A stretch of 64,000 nt of DNA, taken from positions 564,247 to 628,246 of the forward strand of contig NW_005198966.1 in assembly GCF_000372725.1 (NCBI RefSeq), written 5' to 3'. The DNA is from Emiliania huxleyi CCMP1516. Its lineage: Eukaryota; Haptophyta; Isochrysidales; Noelaerhabdaceae. The notes under the pieces were generated by a model. That model was given only the letters and a program-made list of their open reading frames with translations. It did no database searches and was not told the DNA's origin. The position numbers and the translations under genes are program-made. This document shows positions 10,360 through 19,176 of the stretch, in pieces; position 1 is the stretch's first letter, and each line of letters starts with the position of its first letter.

Positions 10360-11826
10360 ATGTCCAGTACGCCGCGCCGCCGCTCGCGCCGCCTCGCCAC
10401 CGCCGCCACCGCCGCTCCCTCGCCAGACACGCCGCCGCCCATCCGCCTCCTCGACCTCCCCACGGACCTCCTCGTGCGCGTCGTCTCTCGCTGCGACCCC
10501 CTCGACATCGCTCGCGTCGCGGCCGTCTCGCTCCTCTTTCACGCCTCGCTTGCGGTGGAGGGCATCCGCTTGTGGGCGCAAGAGCGCGGCTTCGAGCTGC
10601 CGGCGCAGCCAGAGGGCGAGAGCTGCGCCGTGCGGTGGCTGTGCTTGTCTGCGCTGCTTTGCGAGTCCAACCCGCCGGCGAGGGCGGCGGCAGGCGAGCG
10701 GCACAGCCTTTTCATCGACGGCGAGGGGCGGCTCTCGTCGTGCGGCAGGGCGCCGGATCACGTCGCAGGCCTCCTTGGCCACGGTGAGGGCGTGACGCGG
10801 CTCAACACGCCGGCCCGCCTCACTTCTCCGCTGGCCGTTAGCGTGTCGGCAGGAAGCAGCCACAGCCTCGCCCTCACCACCGCCGGCGCTGTCTGGAGCT
10901 GGGGCTTTGGAGGCGACGGCCGGTTGGGCCACGGCAACGAGCAGCGCCAGCTGCTGCCGAAGAAGGCCGAGGCCTTCGCTGGCCAGCGCGTCGTCGCTGT
11001 GTCGGCTGGAGCCCGCCACAGCCTCGCCCTCGCCGCCGACGGCTGCGTCTGGAGCTGGGGCGCTGGAGGCTTTTGCCAGTTGGGCCACGGCGACCTGCAG
11101 AACCAGCTGCTGCCCAAGAAGATCGAGGCCTTTGCTGGCCAACGCGTCGTCTCCGTGTCGGCTGGAACATGGCACAGCCTCGCCATCACTGCCGACGGCG
11201 CCGTCTGGAGCTGGGGCGCTGGAGGCGACGGCAGGTTGGGCCATGGCGACCAGCAGAACCAGCTGCTGCCCAAGAAGATCGAGGCCTTTGCTGGGCGGCG
11301 CGTCGTCGCTGTCTCCCCTGGACTCGGCCATAGCCTCGCCCTCACCGCCGACGGTGCTGTCTGGAGCTGGGGCTGGGGCTTCTATGGCCAGCTGGGCCAC
11401 GGTGACGAGCAGAGCCAGCTGCTGCCCAAGAAGATCGAGGCCTTTGCTGGTCGGCGCGTCGTCGCCGTGTCGGCTGAAGCCGCCCACAGCCTCGCCATCA
11501 CTGCCGACGGCGCCGTCTGGAGCTGGGGCACTGGAAGCTACGGCAGGTTGGGCCACGGCGACCAGCAGAGGCAGCTGCTGCCCAAGAAGATCGAGGCCTT
11601 TGCTGGCCAGCGCGTGGCCGCTGTCTCGGCTGGAACCCACTGCCTCGCCCTCACCGCCGATGGCGCTGTCTTCACGTGGGGCAAGGGCGAGGACGGCTGC
11701 CTAGGCCACGGAGAGGACCTGTCAGACCAGCTGCTGCCCAAGAAGGTCGAGATGTGGGCGAGCCGGCCGCCGACGCCTACTTCCTCTGACGGAGAGGGCA
11801 GCAGCGGCGGGGAGGACAGTGATTAG
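10360..11826 (+). CDS. F-box/RCC1 beta-propeller protein, paralogue 1
   Basis: This is a 488-residue intronless protein. I use the ATG at 10360 because it matches the start of the paralogue at 16912. Residues 25-60 hold an F-box-like helix set (RLLDLPTDLLVRVVSRCDPL) that would bind a SKP1-type adaptor. The rest is one degenerate plus six clear RCC1 repeats with unit SAGxxHSLALTADGAVWSWGx...LGHGDxxxQLLPKKIEAFAG, which sums to a seven-blade propeller. This makes it a candidate substrate adaptor of an SCF ubiquitin ligase; the guanine-nucleotide-exchange role of true RCC1 is not implied. Blades 2-6 are nearly identical at DNA level, indicating recent internal duplication or homogenisation. Confidence 0.88.
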   Translation: MSSTPRRRSRRLATAATAAPSPDTPPPIRLLDLPTDLLVRVVSRCDPLDIARVAAVSLLFHASLAVEGIRLWAQERGFELPAQPEGESCAVRWLCLSALLCESNPPARAAAGERHSLFIDGEGRLSSCGRAPDHVAGLLGHGEGVTRLNTPARLTSPLAVSVSAGSSHSLALTTAGAVWSWGFGGDGRLGHGNEQRQLLPKKAEAFAGQRVVAVSAGARHSLALAADGCVWSWGAGGFCQLGHGDLQNQLLPKKIEAFAGQRVVSVSAGTWHSLAITADGAVWSWGAGGDGRLGHGDQQNQLLPKKIEAFAGRRVVAVSPGLGHSLALTADGAVWSWGWGFYGQLGHGDEQSQLLPKKIEAFAGRRVVAVSAEAAHSLAITADGAVWSWGTGSYGRLGHGDQQRQLLPKKIEAFAGQRVAAVSAGTHCLALTADGAVFTWGKGEDGCLGHGEDLSDQLLPKKVEMWASRPPTPTSSDGEGSSGGEDSD

Positions 11827-12151
11827 GGTAGCAACTCGGACGTTGGGAGAGGCGGAGGAGGCGTCGGCGGAGGAGGCGGAGGGGGCGGAGGAGGCGGAGG
11901 AGGCGGAAGAAGAGGAGGCGGACGAAGCTGCGGAGGAGGCGGACGAAGCTGCGGAGGAGGCCGCCAAAGTGCGCCGGAAGTCCGAGGCCTTGGCGGACCT
12001 GGCGGCGGCGGCGGCAGAGGTGGAGGCGGCGGCGGCGGAAGAGGAGACAGCTACGGCGGCGCTCGCCGCCGCCAAGGTGAGGCGCGCATCAGCGGTTGCT
12101 GCTTGGGCCAAGGCGGCCGCAGAGGCGGATGCGGCCCAGTATGATGCCTAG
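11819..12151 (+). CDS. possible small Glu/Ala-rich coiled-coil protein
   Basis: A 110-residue open frame begins inside the last codons of the RCC1-like gene in another frame. It is almost entirely Glu and Ala, with heptad-like EEA repeats and no stop. The composition could reflect a GGAGGCGGA-type microsatellite rather than a gene; its complement is an Ala/Ser-rich open frame. It has no start-site support and could be the 3' UTR of the upstream gene. Confidence 0.2.
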   Translation: MIRVATRTLGEAEEASAEEAEGAEEAEEAEEEEADEAAEEADEAAEEAAKVRRKSEALADLAAAAAEVEAAAAEEETATAALAAAKVRRASAVAAWAKAAAEADAAQYDA

Positions 12152-12390
12152 CCGCGGAGCAAGCACTCTTCACTCTTCCCCTTGTCGTGACCCCCCCCCC
12201 CAAAAAAGCTCCTGTCCGACACACTGTCACACTGACTGACAGAGGTGACAGCTGTGTGTATCTCGATGCGCCCCCCTGCCCGCCCTCCCCAGCTCCACCT
12301 CGCCACCCGCTCTAAAAACGACTGGGACCCCACCCGCGCCCGCGCACAAGATCGATGCACAAGACATTTCGAGAGTCGCACCGTGGCCTC

Positions 12391-14472
12391 TCAGGGGCGC
12401 TCCTGGGCCGCATCCGCCGCTATCCTGGCTGCAACCGCCCTGGCCATCGACGCGGCCGCAGCGGCACCCCTCGCCTCTGCAGCAGCCGCCGCCTCCTCGA
12501 GCGCGGTCTCACTCCCTTCGAGCGCCAAATCGGCCCCGCGCAGCGCCGCCTTGGCCTCCTCCAGCGCCGCCCTGGCCTCCGCACGCGCCGCCCTGGCCTC
12601 CGCCCGCGCCGCCTCGGCAGCCACCAGCGCCGCCACGGCAGCCGCCTCTGCCTCCTTGTCCGCCTCTGCCTCCTCCTCCGCCTCGTCCGCCGCAGCGTCC
12701 AAGCGCACCGCCTTAGCCACCTCTGCCGACGCCGCTGCCTGGCTCGCCGCCGTGATGCCGAACCGCATCCGCTCCTCGTGACACTTCTCGAGAAGCCTGA
12801 TCATTCTCTCCTCCTCGGCTTTCTTTGCGGCCTCGGCTGCCTCCGACGGCGCCTCAGCACCCTCCTCCGCCTCCTGCGACGGCCCAGCCGCGCCCGCCCC
12901 TCCGCCCTTCTTCTTCTTCTTCTTGCCCTTCTTGCCCTTGGCGCGCTTCTCCGCCTCGACCTCCGCCAGCAGCTCCTCGGCGTGCCGCGCCGCCTCCTTC
13001 TCCTCCGCCGCCCTCTGCGCCGCCCTCTCCGCCGCCCCCGCAGCCCGCGCCGCCTCCTTCGCCGCCGCCTCGGCCACCGCCTTGGCCGCCGCACGCTCCT
13101 CGAGGGCGCGCACGCACTCGGCGTGGCCCTTCGCCTTGGCGTACTGCAGCGCGGTCTTGCCGCTGCTATTGCACAGCGTCATGTCTGCGCCCGCCCGCAG
13201 CAAGCGGAGCACGACGGCGGGATGGCCGTTGTCAGCGGCGAATATCAGCGCGGTGTCGCCCTTGTTGGCCTGCAGGTTGATCTCTGCGCCGTGCCGGATC
13301 AGCGTGTCGACCACCCGCTCGCGGCCGTTCGCGGCGGCCTGCATCAGCGCAGTGCTGCCGTCGCTGTCCTTCCGATCGACCTCCGCGCCGTGCCGCAATG
13401 CCAGCTCGACCAGATTCTCGCGGCCGTTCGCGGCGGCGAGGCTCAGCGCGGTGCCACCGTTGCTGTGCTGCAACGAGACATCCGCGCCGCGCCGCAGAAG
13501 CGCCTCGGCCAGCCCCGCGTGGCCACCGGCCATTGCGAGCATGAGCAGCGTCATGCCGCTCACACGGGAGCCGTTACCAAAGACGTACTCGAGCGTCGCG
13601 TCGACCCACCCGCCGCCGTCGAGCCACGCCAGCACCGGCTCCTCTTCGCCTCGCCGAGCCGCTAGCACGACCTCCTCTGGCACCACCGCCTCGCTGCCCG
13701 GCTCGGCCTCCGCGCCCTCGCCGCTCGAGGCAGAGGCCGCGGCACTGGCGCCCGCCTCCGCCTCGCCTGCTGGTGCGCCGCCCGCCCCTGCGCCGCTCGC
13801 CTCGGCCGACGGCGCCTTGCTCCGAGCTGTCGCCACCTCCCCGAGATACGTCCTGAAAGCCTCGACGCACTCGGCGTGGCCCTCCTCCGTGGCGATCTGC
13901 AGCGCCGTCCTGCCGCTCGAGCGCAAGGTCATGTCTGCGCCCGCCTGCAGCAAGCCGAGCACCACGGCGGAACGGTTGCCGAAGGCGGCGAACATCAGTG
14001 CGGTGCCGCCGTTGCTAGCCTGCAGGTTGATCTCTGCGCCGTACCGGATCAGCGTGTCGACCACCCGCTCGCGGCCTTTGTAGGCGGCGCTCATCAGCGC
14101 AGTGACGCCGTTGCTGTCCTTCTGATCGATCTCCGCGCCGTGCCGCACTGCCAGCTCGACCATCTTCTCGTGGCCGTTCGCGGTGGCGAGGCTCAGCGCG
14201 GTGCCACCGCCGCTGGCATGCAACGAGACGTCCGCGCCGCGCCGCAGAAGCGCCTCGGCCAGCTCCGCGTGGCCATTTGCCATTGCGAGCATCAGCAGCG
14301 TCACGCCGCTCACAGGGCCACGCGTGAAGGTGTACTCGAACGTCGCGTCCACCCACCCGCCGCCGTCGGCCCACGCCAGCACCGCTCCCGCTTGGCCATC
14401 CTTGGCGGCCTTCCGAATGCTTGCAGGGACGTCGCCGCCGCCCTCCGGCGACGGCGGAGGCGGCGTGCGCAT
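12391..14472 (-). CDS. ankyrin-repeat protein with duplicated modules and coiled-coil tail
   Basis: This is a 693-residue single-exon protein starting at the ATG at 14472. Two homologous blocks of about 200 residues each contain four to five ankyrin repeats (GxTALMxAAxxGRExVVxxLIxxGAEINLQ) and begin with the same AWxDGGGWVDATxEY element; they are separated by an Ala/Gly/Glu-rich linker. After the second block come an Ala/Glu coiled coil, a Lys tract (KGKKGKKKKKK) that could be a nuclear or membrane-binding signal, and a long Ala/Glu/Arg-rich coiled coil to the C-terminus. Ankyrin repeats imply protein binding; no enzymatic domain is present. It sits tail-to-tail with the RCC1-like gene. The plus-strand frames across it are shadows of the repetitive codons. 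Confidence 0.85.
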   Translation of the reverse strand: MRTPPPPSPEGGGDVPASIRKAAKDGQAGAVLAWADGGGWVDATFEYTFTRGPVSGVTLLMLAMANGHAELAEALLRRGADVSLHASGGGTALSLATANGHEKMVELAVRHGAEIDQKDSNGVTALMSAAYKGRERVVDTLIRYGAEINLQASNGGTALMFAAFGNRSAVVLGLLQAGADMTLRSSGRTALQIATEEGHAECVEAFRTYLGEVATARSKAPSAEASGAGAGGAPAGEAEAGASAAASASSGEGAEAEPGSEAVVPEEVVLAARRGEEEPVLAWLDGGGWVDATLEYVFGNGSRVSGMTLLMLAMAGGHAGLAEALLRRGADVSLQHSNGGTALSLAAANGRENLVELALRHGAEVDRKDSDGSTALMQAAANGRERVVDTLIRHGAEINLQANKGDTALIFAADNGHPAVVLRLLRAGADMTLCNSSGKTALQYAKAKGHAECVRALEERAAAKAVAEAAAKEAARAAGAAERAAQRAAEEKEAARHAEELLAEVEAEKRAKGKKGKKKKKKGGGAGAAGPSQEAEEGAEAPSEAAEAAKKAEEERMIRLLEKCHEERMRFGITAASQAAASAEVAKAVRLDAAADEAEEEAEADKEAEAAAVAALVAAEAARAEARAARAEARAALEEAKAALRGADLALEGSETALEEAAAAAEARGAAAAASMARAVAARIAADAAQERP

Positions 14473-14484
14473 TATTGTACCCAA

Positions 14485-15225
14485 AGGCCCGCGCGCGGAG
14501 AAAAGAATTCAGCGTGGTTTTAGCAGCGACTGGCACGGACTGGCACCTCAAAAGAATGTCACAACATTCTCCACGCACCACGGGAAATCCAAGGCACGGG
14601 CAGAGGAGCGAGAGAAGAACATAGGATGGATAGGGCGCCTGTTCACGGCATGGAGGGTGAGCCACGATGAACGTAATGAACGTAGAGCCGAACGAGAGGA
14701 AGCCGGGGAAGACGACTCCGAGGAGGACGAAACACCAGTGGTAATCCCGCCATTCAGCTGTCACGATATACCCGAAGGGCGAAGGGAACCCCAGTGCCAA
14801 CACCGACCGTTGTGCGTTGAGGTACAAGTGTTCGAAGAGAGAAACAGTGGACCTGAGCAACGACATGACTTGGAGGCAAATGATCGGAGTGGGAGTCAGA
14901 AATGTGGTCCTTGCGCGAGGGGAGCTCGATAAACTCGAGGGGCCAAATTATGCCGCGAGGAGGGCGGAGTTACGCGGAGCGGCGAGAGAGAAGCAGCGCG
15001 AGAGCGGCAAGGCGCAGACGGCAGCGGCGTCTCAGAACGAGGCCGAGGAGAGCGATGAGTCAGAGGATGAAACAGCAGGGGAGAGAACGAGGACGAGAGT
15101 GACCTACTACAGCTCTACTGCCTGGGACCCTGAGCGTACACTCAGATTCATTCAACACCACCGCTTACTAACTGCGGCAAGTAGAAACACGCCGCGCTGA
15201 CACCGCGAACAAAACGCACAGCGCG
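14485..15225. other. possible remnant ORF, otherwise no gene
   Basis: Upstream of the ankyrin gene lies an A-rich block and a short GACTGGCAC repeat (14530-14551) related to the dispersed repeat at 31329. The plus frame 14817-15200 is open for 127 codons, with an acidic Ser/Glu/Asp patch and a final segment ending DPERTLRFIQHHRLL that looks protein-like. It has no recognisable domain and may be a decayed transposon-derived frame. Confidence 0.3.
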
Positions 15226-15840
15226 TCACCTCCGCGGCGCCCGGCCGACCCCAACAATATCCACGTCAAGCCGCCCGCTCGCCGAGTCGACCGAGCGCAC
15301 GCGGACGCGCACCGGTCTGCCGGGCGCCAGCCGCGGCACGGCTCGCCGCGCGCCTCCGTCGGCCAGACCGGCGGGTCCAGCGGAGGGCGCGCCGGGCGCA
15401 GCGCCCCACCGCGCGTGGCCGAGGAGGGAGGTGACCTCCCGCAGCCGCACCGTCACGCGCTGCCGCCTGTCGGTGTCGCCCTCGGCCGGCCGCACAACCT
15501 TGACGACGACCGCGTCGAGAGTCGAGAATCGGACCGAGCCGAAGCGGCGGCGCGCCGCTCCGCCCGAGCCGGCGCCGGCGGAGGACCGCGCCGCCTGCCG
15601 CGCGCACACCTGCGTCGGGAGCCGCCGTGTGTGGGGGGGGGGGGGGGGGGTCCCGACCCGCAGCAGAGGGCATTGGACCCAGCTCTCCCGGCTCCCCGCC
15701 GCCTCTTCGCCGCCGCCGCCCCCTCCCACCTCGGCTCGTGTTTTAGCGGTACGCTCGAGGCGGCTGTGTTCACCGCGCCTTCGAGCCCAATACACCTTCG
15801 TCGTGTCGAGTGCTGGCGTTTTACTAAAGCTTGTGACCAT
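15226..15840 (-). CDS. uncertain ORF, possible S1-like/OB-fold C-terminus
   Basis: This is a 204-codon open frame. The last roughly 100 residues alternate hydrophobic and charged residues in beta-strand style (VRVRVRSVDSASGRLDVDI), a weak resemblance to the last strands of S1/OB-fold RNA-binding domains. The middle is a run of about 19 G (Pro in this frame) and the N-terminus does not look like a start, so an intron or missing exon is likely. No confident function. Confidence 0.3.
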   Translation of the reverse strand: MVTSFSKTPALDTTKVYWARRRGEHSRLERTAKTRAEVGGGGGGEEAAGSRESWVQCPLLRVGTPPPPPHTRRLPTQVCARQAARSSAGAGSGGAARRRFGSVRFSTLDAVVVKVVRPAEGDTDRRQRVTVRLREVTSLLGHARWGAAPGAPSAGPAGLADGGARRAVPRLAPGRPVRVRVRSVDSASGRLDVDIVGVGRAPRR

Positions 15841-16076
15841 GTGAGTCTATCTTGTACTACCACACTAAAAGCCGTATAGTGAGCCACTCACTCGGGCGTC
15901 TCGGCTGTCGTTGATCGATCAGCGTTGATCTCCCTAGCCTATCGCCCCCCCGCTCGATCCTCGGATCGCTCGCTCGTCGAAATCAATCGACTGAGCTTAC
16001 ACTTTTCTTTTTTCGAAACGCGCGCGCGGCCCGTCGCGTGGCAAAACTGTCCGGTCCGCCGCGACGCGTCGCCGCA

Positions 16077-16183
16077 ATGGCGGGCAGCGACGTGGTGGAA
16101 GCCATGCGGCTCGCCCTCAAGCCATTTAATATCCAGCACCTCGCCGACGACTGGAACGCTACCGTACTTACTTACAACTGTCG
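16077..16183 (+). CDS. possible first exon of an interrupted gene
   Basis: An ATG at 16077 opens a natural-looking 36-codon segment (MAGSDVVEAMRLALKPFNIQ and on to NATVLTYNC) followed at once by a candidate donor (TGTCG|GTACAG). Immediately downstream is a tandem hairpin repeat and no continuing exon is visible before the next gene. It could be a bona fide 5' exon, or a fragment whose remainder was displaced by the repeat. Confidence 0.25.
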
Positions 16184-16195
16184 GTACAGAGATGC

Positions 16196-16325
16196 CAGCA
16201 CCCCCCAGCAGCAGAGCGCTGCTGCTGGGGAGGGGTCCCGACCCCCCCAGCAGCAGAGCGCTCCTGCTGGGGGGGGGGTCCCGACCCCCCCAGCAGCAGA
16301 GCGCTGCTGCTGGGGGGGGGGGTCG
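16196..16325. repeat. triplicated hairpin repeat with G/C tracts
   Basis: A unit with inverted arms CCCAGCAGC and GCTGCTGGG around AGAGCGCT occurs three times in tandem, joined by GGGGTCCCGACCCCCC-type linkers (themselves inverted repeats). The third copy ends in a run of 10 or more G. One arm of copy 2 carries a GCTCC change that breaks the stem. Confidence 0.85.
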
Positions 16326-16375
16326 GCCATGACTTTAGATGCGCAGGGGGGGTACCGAGCAGTGTGCGGCCGCTC

Positions 16376-16432
16376 CTGGATGTGCGGTTGATGACTGCAC
16401 TCCAAGTGCTCCAAGTGCCTCGGTGCCTCCCA
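16376..16432 (+). repeat. dispersed repeat (TGCACTCCAAGTGCTCC family)
   Basis: The segment CTGGATGTGCGGTTGATGAC followed by TGCACTCCAAGTGCTCCAAG is repeated in reverse orientation at about 28640-28700 with a few substitutions. A shorter cousin with three CACTTGGAG units lies at 59053-59080. It is non-coding in all three places as far as I can see. Confidence 0.7.
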
Positions 16433-16911
16433 CCAGCGTGAAGACCATCCGGATCTTTCCACCGCGCCCTCCGGACGGGCTGGTCCCCGCGATGGCCCAC
16501 GGTCCTCCGTCGCCAGGTCGAACCCCCTGCCTCCCGGTTGAACCCCCAGTCCTCGTACTCGACCATTAATTAAATAACTCAAAGGTCCACCACAGCTACC
16601 AGCCTCCACCTCCACCGTCGAGCCGCCACAGCTGCCGCCCGCGACGCCGCCTGCCGCCTCAGATTCCTGCGACGCGCGCGTCGAGTCGGAGGCGGTTTCA
16701 CACACACTCGCTACCCAACGCGGCCAAAGGATATCCACCTCGAGAACCTCGAGAACACACACGGGGTGGGGAGTGGGTGGCGGGTGGGCGCCGGAGTGGG
16801 AGTGGTGTGACTGCTCCGGTGGTGCGGGCGACGGTTTCTGAGGAAGCCGTCGCCCGCGCCTCGCCTGTCGCGCGAATCGTGTGGCGCCGTTTTCTCGAGT
16901 TTTTCTTTGCG

Positions 16912-18339
16912 ATGTCCACCCCGCCGCGCCGCCGCTCGCGCCGCCTCGCCTCCGCATCCACCGCCGCTCCCTCGCCAGACACGCCGCCGCCCACCCGCCT
17001 CCTCGACCTACCCACGGAACTCCTCGTGCGCGCCATCTCTCGCTGCGACGGCCCCCTCGACATCGCTCGCATCGCGGCCGTCTCGCTGCTCTTCCACGCC
17101 TCGCTTGCGCTGGAGGCCATCCGCTTGTGGGCGCAAGAGCGCGGCTACGAGCTGCCGGCGCTGCCAGAGGGGGAGGGCTGCGCCGTGCGTTGGCTGTGCT
17201 TCGCTGCGCTTCTGTGCGAGTCCAACCCGCCGGCGAGGGCGGCGGCAGGCGAACAGCACAGCGTCTTCATCGTCGGCGAGGGGCGGCTCTCGTCGTGCGG
17301 CTCTCCGTCCTACTCTCCAGGGCTGCTCGGGCACGGCGAGGGCGTGACGCGGCTCAACACGCCGACCCGCCTCCCTTCCCCGCTGGGCGGCGAGCGTGCC
17401 GTGAGCGTGGCGGCTGGAGGGAGGCACAGTCTCGCCCTCACCGCCGGCGGCAGTGTCTGGAGCTGGGGCGATGGAGACTACGGCCAGCTGGGCCACGGCG
17501 ACCTGCAGGACCAGCTGCTGCCCACGAAGGTTGAGGCCTTTGCTGGCCAGCGTGTCGTCGCTGTGTCGGCTGGAGGCATGCACAGCCTCGCCCTCGCCGC
17601 CGACGGTGCCGTCTGGAGCTGGGGCTATGGAGGCCTTTGCCGGTTGGGCCACGGCGACAGGCAGCACCAGCTGCTGCCGAAGAAGGTCGAGGCGTTGGCT
17701 GGCCAGCGCGTCGTCGCTGTGTCGGCTGGAGGCTTCCACAACCTCGCCATCACCGCCGACGGAGCTGTCTGGAGCTGGGGTTTTGGTGACGGTGGCCAGC
17801 TGGGCCGCGGCGACCTGCAGCGCCAGCTGCGGCCCAGGAAGGTCGAAGCCTTGGCTGGCCAGCGCGTCATCGCTGTGTCGGCTGGATACTCCCACAGCCT
17901 CGCCCTCACCGCCGACGGCGCCGTTTGGAGCTGGGGCAGCGGAGACGAAGGCCAGCTGGGCCACGGCGACGAGCAGGACCAGCGGCTGCCCAAGAAGGTC
18001 GAGGCCTTTGCAGGGCAGCGCGTCGTCGCTGTGTCGGCTGGAGGCGGGCACAGCCTCGCCCTCGCCGCCGACGGCGCCGTCTGGAGCTTGGGCAGCGGAG
18101 ACGAAGGCCAGCTGGGCCACGGCGACGAGCTGCGCCAGCTGCTGCCCAAGAAGCTCGAGGCCTTGGCGGGGCAGCGCTTCGTGTCCGTAGCGGCTGCGTG
18201 GCAGCATAGCCTCGCCATCACCGCTGACAGTGCCGTCTTCACGTGGGGCCAGGGCGAACACGGCTGCCTAGGCCACGGAGAGGACCTGTCGAACCAGCTG
18301 CTGCCCAAGAAGGTCGAGGCGTGGGCGCCGGGGCAGTGA
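16912..18339 (+). CDS. F-box/RCC1 beta-propeller protein, paralogue 2
   Basis: This is a 475-residue intronless protein starting at ATG 16912 (Met-Ser-Thr-Pro-Pro-Arg-Arg), which aligns with the start of the gene at 10360. It has the same order: basic/Pro N-terminus, F-box-like LLDLPTELLVRAISRCDGPL, one degenerate blade and six clear RCC1 blades ending VFTWGQGEHGCLGHGEDL. Identity to paralogue 1 is high throughout, with most change at the residues after the WSWG turn, which form the variable propeller surface. This fits divergence in bound substrate. It is a likely SCF ubiquitin-ligase adaptor by family knowledge. The two genes are direct-orientation duplicates about 6.5 kb apart, with a different gene between them. 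Confidence 0.88.
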   Translation: MSTPPRRRSRRLASASTAAPSPDTPPPTRLLDLPTELLVRAISRCDGPLDIARIAAVSLLFHASLALEAIRLWAQERGYELPALPEGEGCAVRWLCFAALLCESNPPARAAAGEQHSVFIVGEGRLSSCGSPSYSPGLLGHGEGVTRLNTPTRLPSPLGGERAVSVAAGGRHSLALTAGGSVWSWGDGDYGQLGHGDLQDQLLPTKVEAFAGQRVVAVSAGGMHSLALAADGAVWSWGYGGLCRLGHGDRQHQLLPKKVEALAGQRVVAVSAGGFHNLAITADGAVWSWGFGDGGQLGRGDLQRQLRPRKVEALAGQRVIAVSAGYSHSLALTADGAVWSWGSGDEGQLGHGDEQDQRLPKKVEAFAGQRVVAVSAGGGHSLALAADGAVWSLGSGDEGQLGHGDELRQLLPKKLEALAGQRFVSVAAAWQHSLAITADSAVFTWGQGEHGCLGHGEDLSNQLLPKKVEAWAPGQ

Positions 18340-18612
18340 TGAGAAGGGCGAAGGGTGCAAGGTTCCGTGTTGCCGCGTCGCACACGTGCCTATTCGCGCC
18401 GCCGGCACTGGTGGTGGCTTGGGCGGCCCTCCGACGCTCGCCACCTGCGACGTAGGCGAGAGTTGCGAGGGGCGAATTCGGGACGGATGAGACTGATGCA
18501 TGGCTGTGATGTCCGAACCCCGAGCCCGACAGACATGAATGTACCGTATAGAGTGCTCTGCTTTGGAAAGCTGTTTTTCGCTTTCTCGCGTTGTGTCAGA
18601 TCGTGCCACGGC

Positions 18613-18657
18613 GCCAGCAGAGAGCTGCCCAAGCAGGTCGACAGGCCTTTGCTGGAA
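18613..18657 (+). pseudogene. relic of an RCC1 blade
   Basis: GAGCTGCCCAAGCAGGTCGA and the following CAGGCCTTTGCTGG match the blade linker of both RCC1-like genes (CAGCTGCTGCCCAAGAAGGT, then CGAGGCCTTTGCTGG) with small deletions. There is no surrounding propeller, so this is a decayed fragment about 275 bp downstream of paralogue 2. The rest of 18340-19176 shows a GGCACCAGCC short repeat (18830-18900) and no gene. Confidence 0.6.
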
Positions 18658-19176
18658 GGGGAGCGGGACAGCCCCGCGCGTAAAGCCCGCCGAGCGCCGA
18701 AGGGCGCCCCCCCTCCCCCCCCCCCTTGTTGCGGCAAAAACTCTTGAGAGTCTCAGGGGCGAGGGAGGGAGAAAGTGGAGAGAGTGGAGAGAGAGGGGAG
18801 GAGAGATGGAGAGGAGAGCCTTTGAGCCTTGGCACCAGCCATGATTTGGCCCTGGCACACCAGCCTTGGCAGTTGATTTGGCCTTGGCACCAGCCTTGGC
18901 GGGCGGGCACGCGATATGCACAGGCGCCAAGGGGCGCAGCACCGACCTAACCCGTCGGAGGTGGGGGGAAGGGAGTCCCCCGGGTCCTGCGCGAGCGCGA
19001 GAGTAACCCCAGGAGGGCCAAGATGAGCGGTGCGCGCAGGGGTCGGCGTGGAGGGCGATGAACGCGCCGCGCGGGGTGCCGCCTCACCGGCCCTCGCCAA
19101 CGCCGCAACCCCGCCGAAAAAGGTATTTCTTTTATTTCCGAGCGCAAGGGGAGGGAGGAGCTGCTGTCGAGGCCCG

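Noticed and set aside
10324-11640. 438-codon minus-strand ORF antisense to the first RCC1-like gene
   Set aside because: It is a shadow of the repeated blades; the plus strand has a clear seven-blade propeller and F-box.
12355-14523. Several long plus-strand ORFs across the ankyrin gene
   Set aside because: Ala/Arg/Pro-rich shadows of the high-GC ankyrin and coiled-coil codons on the minus strand.
16196-16325. CRISPR-like array (three repeats with spacers)
   Set aside because: The 'spacers' are homopolymer G/C linkers, there is no cas gene and the DNA is eukaryotic; it is a tandem hairpin repeat.
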